From Selaginella moellendorffii (taxonomy: Eukaryota; Streptophyta; Lycopodiopsida; Selaginellales; Selaginellaceae), in assembly GCF_000143415.4 (NCBI RefSeq), contig NW_003314295.1:1597950-1661949 (forward strand): a DNA stretch of 64,000 nucleotides, written 5' to 3'. Within the stretch, counting starts at the first letter, position 1. Each line of letters opens with the position of its first letter. Positions 1-10,312 of the stretch are shown one piece after another. The position numbers and the translations under genes are program-made. Below the pieces are notes generated by a model. That model did no database searches, was not told where the DNA came from, and was given only the letters and a program-made list of their open reading frames with translations.

Positions 1-501
1 TTTTCTAGTCCAGCACTGCTTATAAGTTCTTCTTTGATCAAGGGGGACGCCAAGATATCGATCCCGTTTCTTACGCGGAGCCGCAGCTGATAAATTCATG
101 GGCTATGATTTTTATAACTTGGGTCTGCGTGTGGTCCGCATCTACTGCAAGCGTGCTACTTGGGTTTGCAGCTCTGGATCGATGCGGTGGTGAATCGCGA
201 AGTCTTTGATCCGTAGCACCTAGAGTCTTACAAAAGGTAGAGAAGCTCTTTTCTTCAGCAGCAGCGGAGAATCGAGCCATCCCCGGAGCCATTCGTTTCC
301 GGTGTGTGTTGCGGTCACTGCAGAAGCTTTGCTCACACAATTCCAGTCGAGGGTCGCATTCTTTTCCTCATAAGTCTCCACAGAAAGTTACACACTGGGA
401 GGAGGGCAAAGGATAAGAACGGTTACGTGCCTAAGATCATCGCTTCTCTCCCCTAAGATCACCACAGTTTTACTTCCAAGTTTCTCTAGTTTTCCAAGAT
501 C
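1..501. other. Upstream region and 5' leader of the KNOX gene
   Basis: I see no convincing gene here. The short minus-strand open frame at 71-340 has no recognisable domain. Two near-copies of CCTAAGATCA at about 430-465 lie just before the KNOX start codon, in probable 5' leader sequence. Confidence 0.4.
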
Positions 502-2742
502 ATGGCTGGGGGTTACGCGCCAACGAAATTCGCAAACATGGAGGAATGGCTCGTCGAAGGTTTGATAGAGCAGGCAGCGGAGGGACTCACAACCTCGCCG
601 CCGCCGCCGCCGCCGCCGCCATTAGCACCAACATCATCCATGGCGGCACCAAGAACGGAACACGAGGACATGGATCCGCGCGGCAGCAAGGTTTCACTGT
701 CAGATAGCGAGATCATGTCGGCCATATCAGGACATCCGCAGTACAAGGAGCTCCTGCGAGCACACATGAATTGCTACAAGGTGAGAGCAGAAAAAAAAGA
801 TTTGTTTTCGTTTTCTTGCTGTAGTTCGAGAGGGTTTTATGCGAAAATGTAGTTCTCGCCTCTCTCTCAGGTTGGAGCTTCCGCGGATTTGGCGGCCCAG
901 ATGGACGAGCTCGTTCGGAAGCGTGAATTCGAGAGTGCCGTCAAGACGAGCATTGGAGTTGATCCAGAGCTGGATCAATTCATGGTAACTTACTCACTCG
1001 CAACTCCAAACTCTTACAGTGTTCTACCAGGTTGCTTACTGCAATGTCCTCAACGCCTATGAGATCGAGCTGCGGAGAACTTTCAAAGAGGCCATCGAGT
1101 TTTGCAAGAAGCAAGAGCACCAGCTCAGTGTCATCGCAGTTAGCAACATCGACGTGCTCTCTTCTGGTAAAGCTCGCAAACACTCTTACAACGCTGCTTG
1201 TCCGGTGGCTTGCGTTCTTGGGTACCTTTTTCGCACTAAGTTTCTTTATACTTGCTGCATGATTTAGTCCATTCCTTCTTCCCATTTTTTTTACGTTGAT
1301 CGTGCTGCCTGTGGGTGAAACTCGTTCATGATCGTCATCACTAGTAGCAGCAGCAGCAGCAGCAGCTTAGCAGGGAAAGATAAAAATAAGAATCCAGAAT
1401 CATGGGGAATGGAAAAAGGAAAGCAAGACACATGAGGCAAATTGGTCCGGGGGGTATGGAATAATTCAGCTGATGGTGATAGTGCGAGGGACTCTGATAG
1501 TGAGGTGACCTTTGCATTTAGGAGGTGCCACAGAGGTCTTGTTTTCGCAGTCGTCTTGTGTGGAGCTGGTGGTAAATAGGCAGGGAAACGCAGGTTCCTT
1601 GCAACGCAAAGGTTTTTAATCCAGATGAGCAGATCTTTACAGAGATGGGTGGTACCTTTTAAATCCTCCTCAGGCTTTGGTGCTATCCAGCTCTATTCAT
1701 CTCTATAGATTGGATTGGATTGGATTGTAACACGCTCTCGTTGGATCAAACGGGGATCGCAAATCCGATAGCGAAAGATCATCATAATCGCCAGCAGCGG
1801 CAGCAGCAGGAGCAGTGGTAGCAGCAACAGCGACAGTTTTGGAAGAAAGAGAGGAAGGGAGAAAAGAAGAGAGAAGGTTTTCGATATCTTTCTCCCTTTC
1901 TGCGGGTGATCTTCCGGCCGATAGGAAGTTTTCACGTGAAGATGGAGCTGCCTGTTCACGTCACCACCATTTTGTGAATGCTGGCTGGGCTGGGCGCTGG
2001 CATTCCGCGGGCTAGATTCGGAACATATCTAATGCGTAGGTGGTCGGATAGAGATGGGAGCATTGATCGCAGGAGTACGGAAGAGCCGGCGGTTGTACGG
2101 CTGTTTTCAGCTGAACGAATCCTCCTCCTCCTCACTGTTTTGAGTGGTACTAACGCTTGTTCTTGGGTATTTTGCTTTGGTTTTGGCAGCGGAGAACGAG
2201 GATGCGAGTGAAACATACGAGGATTTCATGGAGGAGGCCGAGAGCGGCGGGATTGGAGAGGTGGACACCGATTTGGATCCACTGGCGGGCGACAAGGAGC
2301 TCAAGAAGGTCCTGATGAAGAGGTATGGAGGTTACATCAAGGGCCTGACGCAGGAATATCTCAAGAAGAAGAAAAAGGGGAAGCTCCCCAAGGAATCGAG
2401 GCAGCAGCTGCTGGACTGGTGGTCACAGCACCAGGATCATCCGTATCCCAATGTGAGTACCTTTGTGTTCTTTCTTGTTGGCATTCCGTGTCTCTTTCTC
2501 GTTATGGCTAGTGGGCGTGCCATGGCTTTGTTCCTTCTTTGTGTCCTTTTCATTGCTTTTTTCTTTGACATTTGCTTCGCTGTGCTGGACAGGAGAACCA
2601 AAAGTCGAATCTCGCGCAATCCACCGGCCTGGACCCAAAGCAGATCAACAACTGGTTTATAAACCAGCGAAAGCGGCACTGGAATCCACAGGCAGTGCGT
2701 GGGGAATCGTCACAGCAGCGAGACGCCAAATCCAGCAGCTAA
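502..2742 (+). CDS. Class I KNOX (KNOTTED1-like) TALE homeodomain transcription factor
   Basis: Nuclear DNA-binding regulator; class I KNOX proteins keep meristems indeterminate and partner with BELL homeodomain proteins. Five exons join in phase: 502-780, 871-984, 1031-1166, 2190-2452 and 2593-2742, giving 313 residues. A run of eight prolines (about 32-39) follows the N-terminus. KNOX1 starts at [22 protein letters not shown]2 contains [20 protein letters not shown], the ELK region starts [16 protein letters not shown], and the TALE homeodomain recognition helix is [13 protein letters not shown]. The ELK plus homeodomain layout favours class I over class II. The third intron (1167-2189, about 1 kb) is far longer than the others, and a large intron is common there in class I KNOX genes. 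It carries a GGATT tandem run near 1710. Confidence 0.93.
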
Positions 2743-2917
2743 TAATGTAAAAACTCTCATGACCAAGAAAGAAAACCAAAACAAAGAACGAGCGAGAACT
2801 TAGTGTGTAGAATCGAATCTAAAAGACACGATATTTCTCCACGCAAAGATCTCCGGAGTAAAGCTATGATCGCTTCAAAGTTTATATCAAAGATACGATA
2901 GCATTAGGTGGGGCTTT

Positions 2918-3666
2918 ATGGCGAGCCTCACTTCGACTGGCCTTCCCGGCAGCATTCCTCCGCGAGGTAAGCCACAGATTTCTCTCCAAAGCTCGCTACA
3001 CAACATTAAAGCGAGTAAGTCCTCCTCATTCATTGCCAATGGATTGGTTTTCTCTTCTCTTCTGCCTAGCTCCGATCTCCTTCGGCGTTGTGTTCTTCAC
3101 GTCCGAGGAGTGTGCCAATTCGTGTAAGTGCCAGGAAAAAGAAACTCGCTATTCTCTCTTTCCTTTTCTCAAGGCTGAGATCCACTTGTGTCTAGGCCAG
3201 GAAGCGGAAGGCGCTGTGTACAAAATAGCCAAGAGAAATTCAGAGGTGACATTTTTGAGGCTCAAGGTGGAAGAGGTATCAAAACAATGGAAGACAAGAT
3301 TTCATGCACATTAACCTCGATCTCTTTGTTTGACAGGAGGGAATCCAGGAGATTGTGCGGCAAAGAGACACATCACGCCTGGAAATGTTTCCTCTCTTCT
3401 CTCATTTTTGAGCTTCTGTGTAGCCAACCTTTTACTTCTACAAGGGAGGAGATGTGGTGGGAAAGCTGATCGGATCGTCTCCGTCCAAGCTGGAGGACTT
3501 GGTGGTGAGCTTCATCCATCACAAGACACGTGGACAAGTTTTAGGCAGATGCTGTTTCATAGTTAATAAGAGTTGTTTACACTTGTACTCAACTAAGAAG
3601 CACCAAATGGAGGAAATATATTCTACATTGAGTATATCAAAAAAACATTGTTTGTTATATATATGA
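2918..3666 (+). CDS. Divergent thioredoxin-like protein
   Basis: Thioredoxin fold pieces lie in five putative exons: 2918-2966, 3070-3123, 3196-3275, 3337-3386 and 3424-3666. In order they give VVFFTSEECANSCQE (where thioredoxins have VDFTAxWCGPC), VTFLRLKVEE, a helix ending RLEM, then PTFYFYKGGDVVGKLIG with the cis-proline and the last strands. The usual CGPC pair is replaced by CANSC, so disulfide chemistry is doubtful. The first three exons keep phase. Between exons 4 and 5 the canonical GT-AG splice shifts the frame, while MPTF continuity needs a one-base non-canonical junction. A drifting copy of this gene lies at about 31840-32010. It may be a young pseudogene or have a slightly different exon model. 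The stop at 3664-3666 assumes no further intron. Confidence 0.55.
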
Positions 3667-3685
3667 CGCGAAACTTAATACAATC

Positions 3686-4097
3686 ATGGTTGAGATGAGG
3701 AGTATGTATATTTTATTAATTGCTTGCCTGTTATGGCTAGTAGCCGATGCCACCACAAATTCTACTGCTGGTAAGGTCGTGTTTACTACACTCTCTCATG
3801 TTTTGTGGTAAATTTGTAGCTCTTCACGGGACGTGTGGTCCAACTTTGCACCCCTGTTTACCTTTCAGAAGCACATGTTGCTCATTTTGTACTTGTTTTT
3901 TTGTGCTTGGTGAATTGGTTATTGTGATTTATATTTTAATTTCTTTTTATATAAGGAAAATATTTCTCATCAGAGCCCCTGACCCAGCTCTCCCGTTTTC
4001 TCTGCTTTCGTTTTTTATTTCTAAAACTTTGTCTGTGTACAATCGCAGGGCTTCGAAAAGCTATCTGATCACAGGGACTGCTCACTGTGCAGTTTAA
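3686..4097 (+). CDS. Candidate short secreted cysteine-containing peptide
   Basis: The first exon (3686-3770) encodes a signal peptide: MVEMRSMYILLIACLLWLVA followed by a polar DATTNSTAG, then a GTAAGG donor. A possible second exon starts near 3818 and reads LHGTCGPTLHPC, followed by more cysteines; its end is unclear and the coordinates given are an outer limit. A paralogue with almost the same signal peptide lies at 30847, and both have a CGP motif soon after it. I do not recognise the family. The paired conservation of the leader suggests a real secreted product in at least one copy, but the mature part is unresolved. Confidence 0.4.
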
Positions 4098-4288
4098 CAT
4101 GCAAGCCTGATCTCTGGACTCTCCAGACATTGCTCGGCATTTAGGTGCATTTTCACATACCAGCAGGTGCTGCGGGGTCCATTGCAGCCGGATTTCAACA
4201 AGTTGTTCAACCTGAACTGTCCTATGCTGACCGCATCTCGTAACGAGGGTGGTTTGTCAGGTCGTTTTGATTTATAAAATTTTCTCCT

Positions 4289-5357
4289 TCAATTCCCGGA
4301 CAAGAATTTCACAACTAAACCATTGAAAGCTTTAGGATTGTCAACTTGAGGAGCATGCGCTGCTCCAGGGATGATCTCCAGTTTGGAATCACTCAGATGC
4401 CTGCTGGCAAATCCCACATATCAAAACCAGCACAATCTGAAAGCTCATCTTACCTCTGCAAACGGTGAGCAAGGTCCACAGTAAAGATTTGATCATTCTC
4501 CCCCCACAGAATGAGCACGTCCTGATAACAAAAATTGGGTGAATGTTTTTCTTCTCTTTCGCTTCCAACCTGAACGAGTTGAGGAACCACTGGTGGGTTT
4601 TCGACCGATCCAATCGCCATGCCATCCAGCAGCTCAAGCCGGTGCTCCCGATTGTAGCAGAGAACCTGTCCACACAAAATCTCATGAGAACTTCCCCGAC
4701 CGAGCCAGTGTTTGTTACCTCTTCTATGATATCTTCGACCAGGCAGTCTGGAACAAGAGCCAGCTTCTTCTGAGTTGCAAACTCCATAGTCTTGCGAGCA
4801 ACTTGAACGCTTCTCGGCATCAAGACATCCGCCGGATGAGCGACGCCACCTCCAAATCTCTCCAACATTCGCTGCGAGTCAGAGTGATCCATCGCAACCC
4901 CGGAGCTCGCCAGCACCACTCTAGCGATCCTCTCTGGGTACAGATGCGCCATCCAGAACGCCACCATTCCTCCGTAGCTCGTCCCGAGAGCGTGAACCCT
5001 GTCCAGAACTTGGAGCTCGTCCAGCATCAGCTTCATACACTGGGCTTGGAAAATCTCGCTTCTTTCGCCCGACTCGGTCGTAGATTCCCCAAAGAAGAGT
5101 AAGTTCGGGACGTAGACGTTGAACTTCTCCGTGAAAGCCAGCAGCTGGTTTTCCCACTCGAGGAGTGCGTTGAAAACAAAGCCATGGAGCAAGAGTAGTG
5201 CAGGCCTCCCCTCTTTTGCTGCTGAAGGAACCCAGCAATCCAAGGTAGTGTTGCTAGCTTCTATCTTCACTTGCTTTTGCTGCAGCCCACACCTCCTCAT
5301 GAGTTTTCTTCCCTGCTGGAGCCTGAATTTGATGAGATTGATTCCCAAACAACCCAT
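4289..5357 (-). CDS. Alpha/beta-hydrolase fold protein
   Basis: Probable esterase/hydrolase of the plant EPHX/MhpC-like group; the substrate cannot be told from sequence. Four exons read in phase on the minus strand: 4719-5357, 4570-4665, 4454-4521 and 4289-4400, giving 304 residues. The oxyanion region is LLLLHGF, the nucleophile elbow GTSYGG, the acid follows DVLILWGENDQI, and the catalytic histidine is in GAAHAPQVDNP, so the Ser-Asp-His triad is complete. I chose the ATG giving MGCLGINLIKF because it is the usual start of this plant subfamily; an upstream in-frame ATG would add 33 residues. Confidence 0.88.
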
Positions 5358-5553
5358 CTCTTGCTCGAGTCTTCGAACAGTCCCAAATCTCAAATATATA
5401 CCCTTTCCTGCCGGCCTCAGAGTCTTCGCATGTCTCTGTCTAAGTGAACAATGCAAAGAAAAAGTAATTCCAACACAACTATCTATAGTACTTACAAACC
5501 GCGTGAAAATATAGCTGCTGTATTATTTCACACCTTAGTCACAGTTGTGAATT

Positions 5554-7424
5554 TTAATCACTATCGTCGTTCATAAATCTTCGACCAGCCTGTATCACCA
5601 AGAGATGGATTAGTTTGTGCTAGAAAGACAATCAATTTACCTCCGCCATTGACCTCTTCCGGTTCATTTGCTGCGTTCGCATCTTATCTGCCACGGACAT
5701 GTGTTGCTTCTGGTAAAGAACATCACCATCATAGAAGAAAAACAAGATAAACGAACTTACTTTCTGTTTAGCGCCTTGCGTACGCTCTTTTGCACCCCGA
5801 GGAACAAAATCAAAGATCTCGTGCAGAAGGCCGTTCTCCTGTTGAGAAGCATTTCAGAAAAAAAAGGACAAACAAAGAAGCGTGGTTTTACGTACCTGCA
5901 TATGCTTTTGGAAACCCTCCGCAAGGAATCGTCGAAAAGCATTTAGCTATAAAGAAACAATAAACCACCAAAAAAAAAAGAACTGAAATACCATTACCTG
6001 AACAGTTTGGGTCCACGTATTGACCTTGAGAGCATCACCATGTTTGAACTTTATAGATGTCTCGGGGCACACGCCTTCTTCAATCGTTGCCAGCATTTCC
6101 CTGAAGGTGCTCCTTTGTTCGGACCTTTCTTTCTTTGTCTGACCCTGCTGCCTGCTAGAATCGATCGCAAGCGCTTTCATTTGCTCCACAACTTGCATTT
6201 CAGTCATTCCCATGCTGTCGAGATCATTCCCGATCTCGCAGAGAAGAGCAACAGCCTCTCCGGTAGCCTTGCGGACTCCCAAATCTTGAACGTCCAATAA
6301 CGAAGAAAGAACCGAGCCGTTCCTGTAAAATAATCGACTCGTAAAAACCAAATAGAAATAAACACGAACGAGGATAGCTGAAGCGCGATCTTGTCCGAAC
6401 TCAACGTTGTAAGAAGCAACGTCCAAGCGGAAATAGCCGCCGCCTTTACTTGCGGCGTTGGTTTATTTGTGCCAAGTGTCTGTAGAAGCCAAAGTTAGTC
6501 CACCAGTACGTGTGCTTTTAACGTGTGCTACCTGATCTGCGTGAACGGTTCCTTTGTGAGAAAGGATCTGCCAGAAAGTTTCCATTGCGGTTTCCGTCGA
6601 CGCGACGTCCACGCCTCCAATAAATGCCAAAATCGCAAGCGCTTCAATGGTCTGGACAAGATCAAGTTGCTCAGGACACAATCATCAATGCAAAGGACAT
6701 CAGTACCGAAACTCTTGCTGCTGGCGTGGAGCCGAGTTTCGAAAGCCTTGCGAGGTGGGGAAGTGACTCCTTAAGGACGTGCTCCGACACCTCCCCGGCC
6801 CCAGCGGTTATGGAAAGCATCCCTACGAAGACGATGAAACAAATCAGACACTCATGTGTCACAATAAAATAGAAGTACCTAGAGCACGACTCGCAAGAAC
6901 AATCTCAGCAGATGATCCACGCCTCACGGAGGACAGGAACTGATGTGCGAGCGTCGCGTACCTAGAATTGTTTTTGTACGACGTTAGAGAAGGAAGTATC
7001 ACAAGAAAAAGACCCGCGCACGTACTTATTTTCAACATAGTCCGTCATGACTCTTGTACTAAATGAGTTGAGCAGCCCCTTCAAGCCTGCCTCTCGGGTG
7101 CTTGATCTAAAAGTGCATACTTAGTCCAAGTGAGAAGAGGAGCAAAAAAGAAAAACAATGAGTACCTCTTCTCGTATAAAGAATCGACATAATCATCTAA
7201 AACACTCTCCTCGTCCACCTCCTTCTCCGCCTCCTGAGCCATCGTCGGCTCCGAAGACCCCGATGCTCCCATCGACGAGGTGCTACTAAACGTATCGTCA
7301 TCCGAGTCGTCCACGAACTTTACACCACCCTTGCGATTCCTGCCTGCAAAATCGAGAGAAAAAAGAAAACCAGCGTAAGAGAAAACACGCACCCAACACG
7401 AAAAAACCACTCACTCTTCCCCAT
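5554..7424 (-). CDS. Interferon-related developmental regulator (IFRD/SAT32-like)
   Basis: Helical-repeat protein of the IFRD family, in plants linked to salt response (SAT32). Twelve coding exons join in perfect phase: 7415-7424, 7166-7343, 7026-7100, 6879-6961, 6707-6822, 6532-6651, 6370-6479, 5998-6322, 5896-5946, 5761-5838, 5641-5709 and 5554-5589, total 416 residues. Diagnostic parts are the acidic start MGKSRNRKGGVKFVDDSDDD, LASRALGMLSITAG, EALAILAFIGGVDV, TNKPTPQVKAAAISAWTLL, and the C-terminal block LNAFRRFLAEGFQKHMQ then ENGLLHEIFDFV. The first coding exon has only 10 nt, because the ATG lies just before a GTGAGT donor; an upstream exon (about 7490-7740) would be 5' UTR. This chain is one of the best supported in the window. 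Confidence 0.92.
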
Positions 7425-7779
7425 CTCGTCGTCTTGATCGCCAGAAATGCCTAAGAACCTATAACGTAGAAGAAAGACAGAAAAAATCCTCTCTAAGCGC
7501 ACAAACGAGCATGAAAAACGCGACTCAATCTGTGCTGTCTACGCCGTTGTCTCCTGTCCCCAGAGGAATTGGTGGGCGGCGCCGAGGCCGGGGGGGAGTG
7601 GAAGGCGGCGGTGCCAGTAGCACCACAGATGGAGGTGGGCACACACCTTTGGGACCTCCTCACAGCTCGCGATGTCTTCCTCAGCCCTCGATTTCCACAC
7701 ACTACCTCTATCTCCTCCATCGCCCTCTTCCTCTCGCTCTCTCTGCTCGCGCCCTAAAATGAAAACACTTTTTGGATTG

Positions 7780-8232
7780 CCCTAAAGGTATTGATATAGT
7801 GATGACACGTGGACGGCCGGAGATCCGGTCGAGATTCGCATATGTGGATCCTGAAAGTTCTTTTCTTATATCCTGCAAACAAAAGAGATGAAAGAACTTT
7901 TAAGACCATGAGTAGCCTGGTCGAAGATTGCTGTGGGAATTGCGATGGCAGCCACGGCATTTGAGATCCTATCTTCTCTTGTCTTGCTTCCCTTGCGAGA
8001 GCAGATTTGGCAATCAAGAAAGAAGGAAGAAACTTGAGCGTAAAACCAGCGTGAAAGCTTTTACTTGCCTGATCTCGCGTGTATCCAGCTTTGAGAGGTA
8101 CTCGATGACTGCTTGCTTGAAACACAACGTCTCGTCGAGGTAGTGCTGTTGTCTATGTTCATCCACGATGCTGATTCATTCGAAAACTAGTCAGTCGGAG
8201 AAACGAGGCCGCACAGGCCCAATCTTGAGCAA
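7780..8232 (-). pseudogene. Broken partial copy of the 3' end of the formamidase gene
   Basis: This stretch repeats the last three exons of the adjacent formamidase, introns included. The block encoding DEH..QHYLD and the block AIAIPTAIFDQ, with its CAG|GCTA donor and GATATAA acceptor exon, are all recognisable. The copy has an in-frame TGA in place of a glycine codon near 8172, small insertions and deletions, and a lost cysteine-rich segment. It lies immediately 3' of the intact gene and looks like a tandem partial duplication. Confidence 0.8.
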
Positions 8233-8297
8233 CTAGACTGCAAGTTATAGAGTTACCATAACCAAGGAGCGTATATTAGATTCGCACTCTCTCAGAA

Positions 8298-9855
8298 TTA
8301 TCTTTTCTTCTTTGGTTTTATATCCTGAAAACAAAAGAGATGAAAGATTAGAAGCCATAGGAATGGAACTCATAAGATCATGACTAGCCTGATCGAAGAT
8401 TGCTGTGGGAATTGCGATGGTAGCCACAGCATTTGGAAAGTCGACGATGCTCGAGATCCTGCTCTCGCAAGGGCAGGATGACAGAAGAAGGTAGATCTGG
8501 CAGTCGAGAAAGAAGGAAGAAAGTTGAGCTTAAAACCAGTGTGGAAGCTTTTACTTGCCTGCTCTCTTGTGTATCCAAACTTCGAGAGGTACTCGATGGC
8601 ATTGAGGACTGCTCGCTTGAAAGACAAGGTCGTGTCGAGGTAGTGCTGCCGTCCGTGTTCATCCACGCTGATTCCTTCGAAAACCAGCCAGTCGGAGAAA
8701 CGAGGCTCAACAGGCCCGATCTCGAAGAATGGTTGCGCGTGTAGATTCGTCGGGCTCATGTAGTCTTTCATTCCACCACGCAAAATCTCGCATCTTTTGT
8801 AAACAAGCAAAGAACTTCAAGCTCATCTCTGAGATCAAGCGCGGAATGGTACCTTAACGTGAGAAATCCGTTCATCTCGATGCCTCCACAGAAAGCAATC
8901 TCGCCGTCACCCTGGGAGAAGTGCATGTCTCCCATGCTGAGATTAGCACCCTCCACGAACACGGGGAAGTAGACTTTGCATCCCCTGGAGAGGTTTTTAA
9001 TGTCGAGGTTTCCACCGTTTTCTCGGCCGGGGACTGTTCTTGCGGCTTCGGAGGCAATTCTTTCCCAATCCGGGCTGCCTTCTTCGATCTGTGACGAAGT
9101 TTTCATCGACAGAAGATCAAAGAAATAGAGGAGAAAAGTGTGGTACCGTGCCAAGTAGAACATTTCGTTTTGTTGGAAGTGCTGCTACTAGTGGTGAAGA
9201 AGAAGTATCGACCAGAGCTTTCTCTCGAGCGTTCCAAGCCTCCAAAAGTTCTTTAGATGGAGCTGTGCCAATTAGTCCAGGATGTACCATTCCTGGGAAA
9301 CGAACGCCTGCAAAAGAAAAAGAAGAATGAGAGAATAGAAGAATTCATCGTTCTTGCCTGGGATGTGTCTCGACGATGCAAAGATCCCTTCGAAATCCCA
9401 GATCGCCTTGGTCGCATTTGGAAAGCGATCGCTTAGAAATCCAAACCCAGGTAAGATCGCAGTGAAGCCCCATTCCTGCCCAGAAATCGGCCCTAGATCG
9501 CATATCTCCACCATCAAGATGTCGCCGGGCATCGCTAGAGCGCCCGATTCATCCACAACACGCACAGGACCGCTCAGACAGTGCCCCTAGCATCCATCCA
9601 ATCCAAGAAAGAATGCGAAATATGAGCTAGTCTTACCCCTGATAGATCCAGAGCCTCTATATCCGCCACAGAATCGTCGTTGCGGATCGCTCCACCCGCG
9701 CAATCCATCATCTCCACAGTGAAGATCTCATTCTCCTGGACCTCGGCAATGTGAGGGATGTCCGGATGCCAGCGATTGTGGAGCGGGGGCTGCTGCTCGT
9801 GCGCCTTCCTGGAGAAATCGACATCGCAAACACGGCGTGGAGTTCTCGGCGCCAT
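8298..9855 (-). CDS. Formamidase (acetamidase/formamidase family, FmdA/AmdA)
   Basis: Hydrolyses formamide or short amides to ammonia and the acid; probably cytosolic. Seven exons in phase: 9637-9855, 9358-9586, 9147-9307, 8853-9088, 8559-8793, 8389-8496 and 8298-8324, total 404 residues. Family blocks in order are HNRWHPDIPHIAEVQ, the NDDS segment, CLSGPVRVVDE, ATKAIWDFEGIFASSRHIPG, VRFPGMVHPGLIGTAPS, MGDMHFSQGDGEIAFCGGIE, CPCESRISSIVDFPNAVAT and the tail IFDQDIKPKKKR. Three of the six introns start with GC instead of GT (after CAG at exons 2, 5 and 6), and phase and family alignment require them. The chosen start is the second ATG (MAPRTPRR), as in homologues. Confidence 0.92.
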
Positions 9856-9954
9856 AGCGATAGCTTTCAATTCAAAACAAGAGAAAAAAGATACAGGATA
9901 TTCTATAGAACCCTAGAGAAATATTCTCTTCTCGGGGGAATTAGGGTTCTTCGC

Positions 9955-10251
9955 TCAGAAGCAGCAATCGCAATCGAATGGGCAGAGCGCGGTGCCACCG
10001 GCGTCCTTCTTGTTGCACCCCAGCTCCTCTTCGGTGTACACACTGAATCCCTCCTGCGTTTTCTTCCTCTTTTCTTCCTGATTCTTCGCGGCATTCTTCT
10101 TCTTCTTCTTCTTTACCCTTTTCCTGGCCTTGGGCTGCTGTTCTTGCTCAACTGCTGGCTTCTTCCTCTTCTTGGCGCTCGATCTCTCTGCGAAAATGGC
10201 GTCGATCTCGTTCTCCGCCTTCGCGGTGGAAGCCGCTCTCTTCTCCTCCAT
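9955..10251 (-). CDS. DUF1764 family protein
   Basis: Single-exon protein of 98 residues. The N-terminal half is lysine/arginine-rich and looks nuclear or nucleolar (KARKRVKKKKKK near 45). The C-terminus carries the family signature YTEEELG, then DAGGTALCPFDCDCCF with its clustered cysteines. The function is not established. Its start codon is only 61 bp from that of RNase J on the other strand, so the two probably share a promoter. Confidence 0.85.
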   Translation of the reverse strand: MEEKRAASTAKAENEIDAIFAERSSAKKRKKPAVEQEQQPKARKRVKKKKKKNAAKNQEEKRKKTQEGFSVYTEEELGCNKKDAGGTALCPFDCDCCF

Positions 10252-10312
10252 AGGAGCCCTAATCTAAACCCCTAACCCCACGAAAATATCTATCCTTTCT
10301 AGGGCTCCGCCA
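10252..10312. promoter_or_regulatory. 61-bp divergent intergenic region with a telo-box-like motif
   Basis: Lies between the divergent start codons of the DUF1764 gene and RNase J. It contains CCCTAATCTAAACCCCTAAC, close to the plant telo-box AAACCCTA. There is too little room for two separate promoters plus leaders, so a shared core or transcription starts inside the neighbouring gene is likely. This is inferred from spacing and motif only. Confidence 0.5.

Noticed and set aside
1704-1726. GGATT repeats in the large KNOX intron as a possible small minisatellite regulator
   Set aside because: Only about four units, with no further evidence of function.
9751-10275. 174-codon plus-strand open frame over the DUF1764 gene
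   Set aside because: Antisense shadow of DUF1764 and formamidase exon 1, which have clear signatures.
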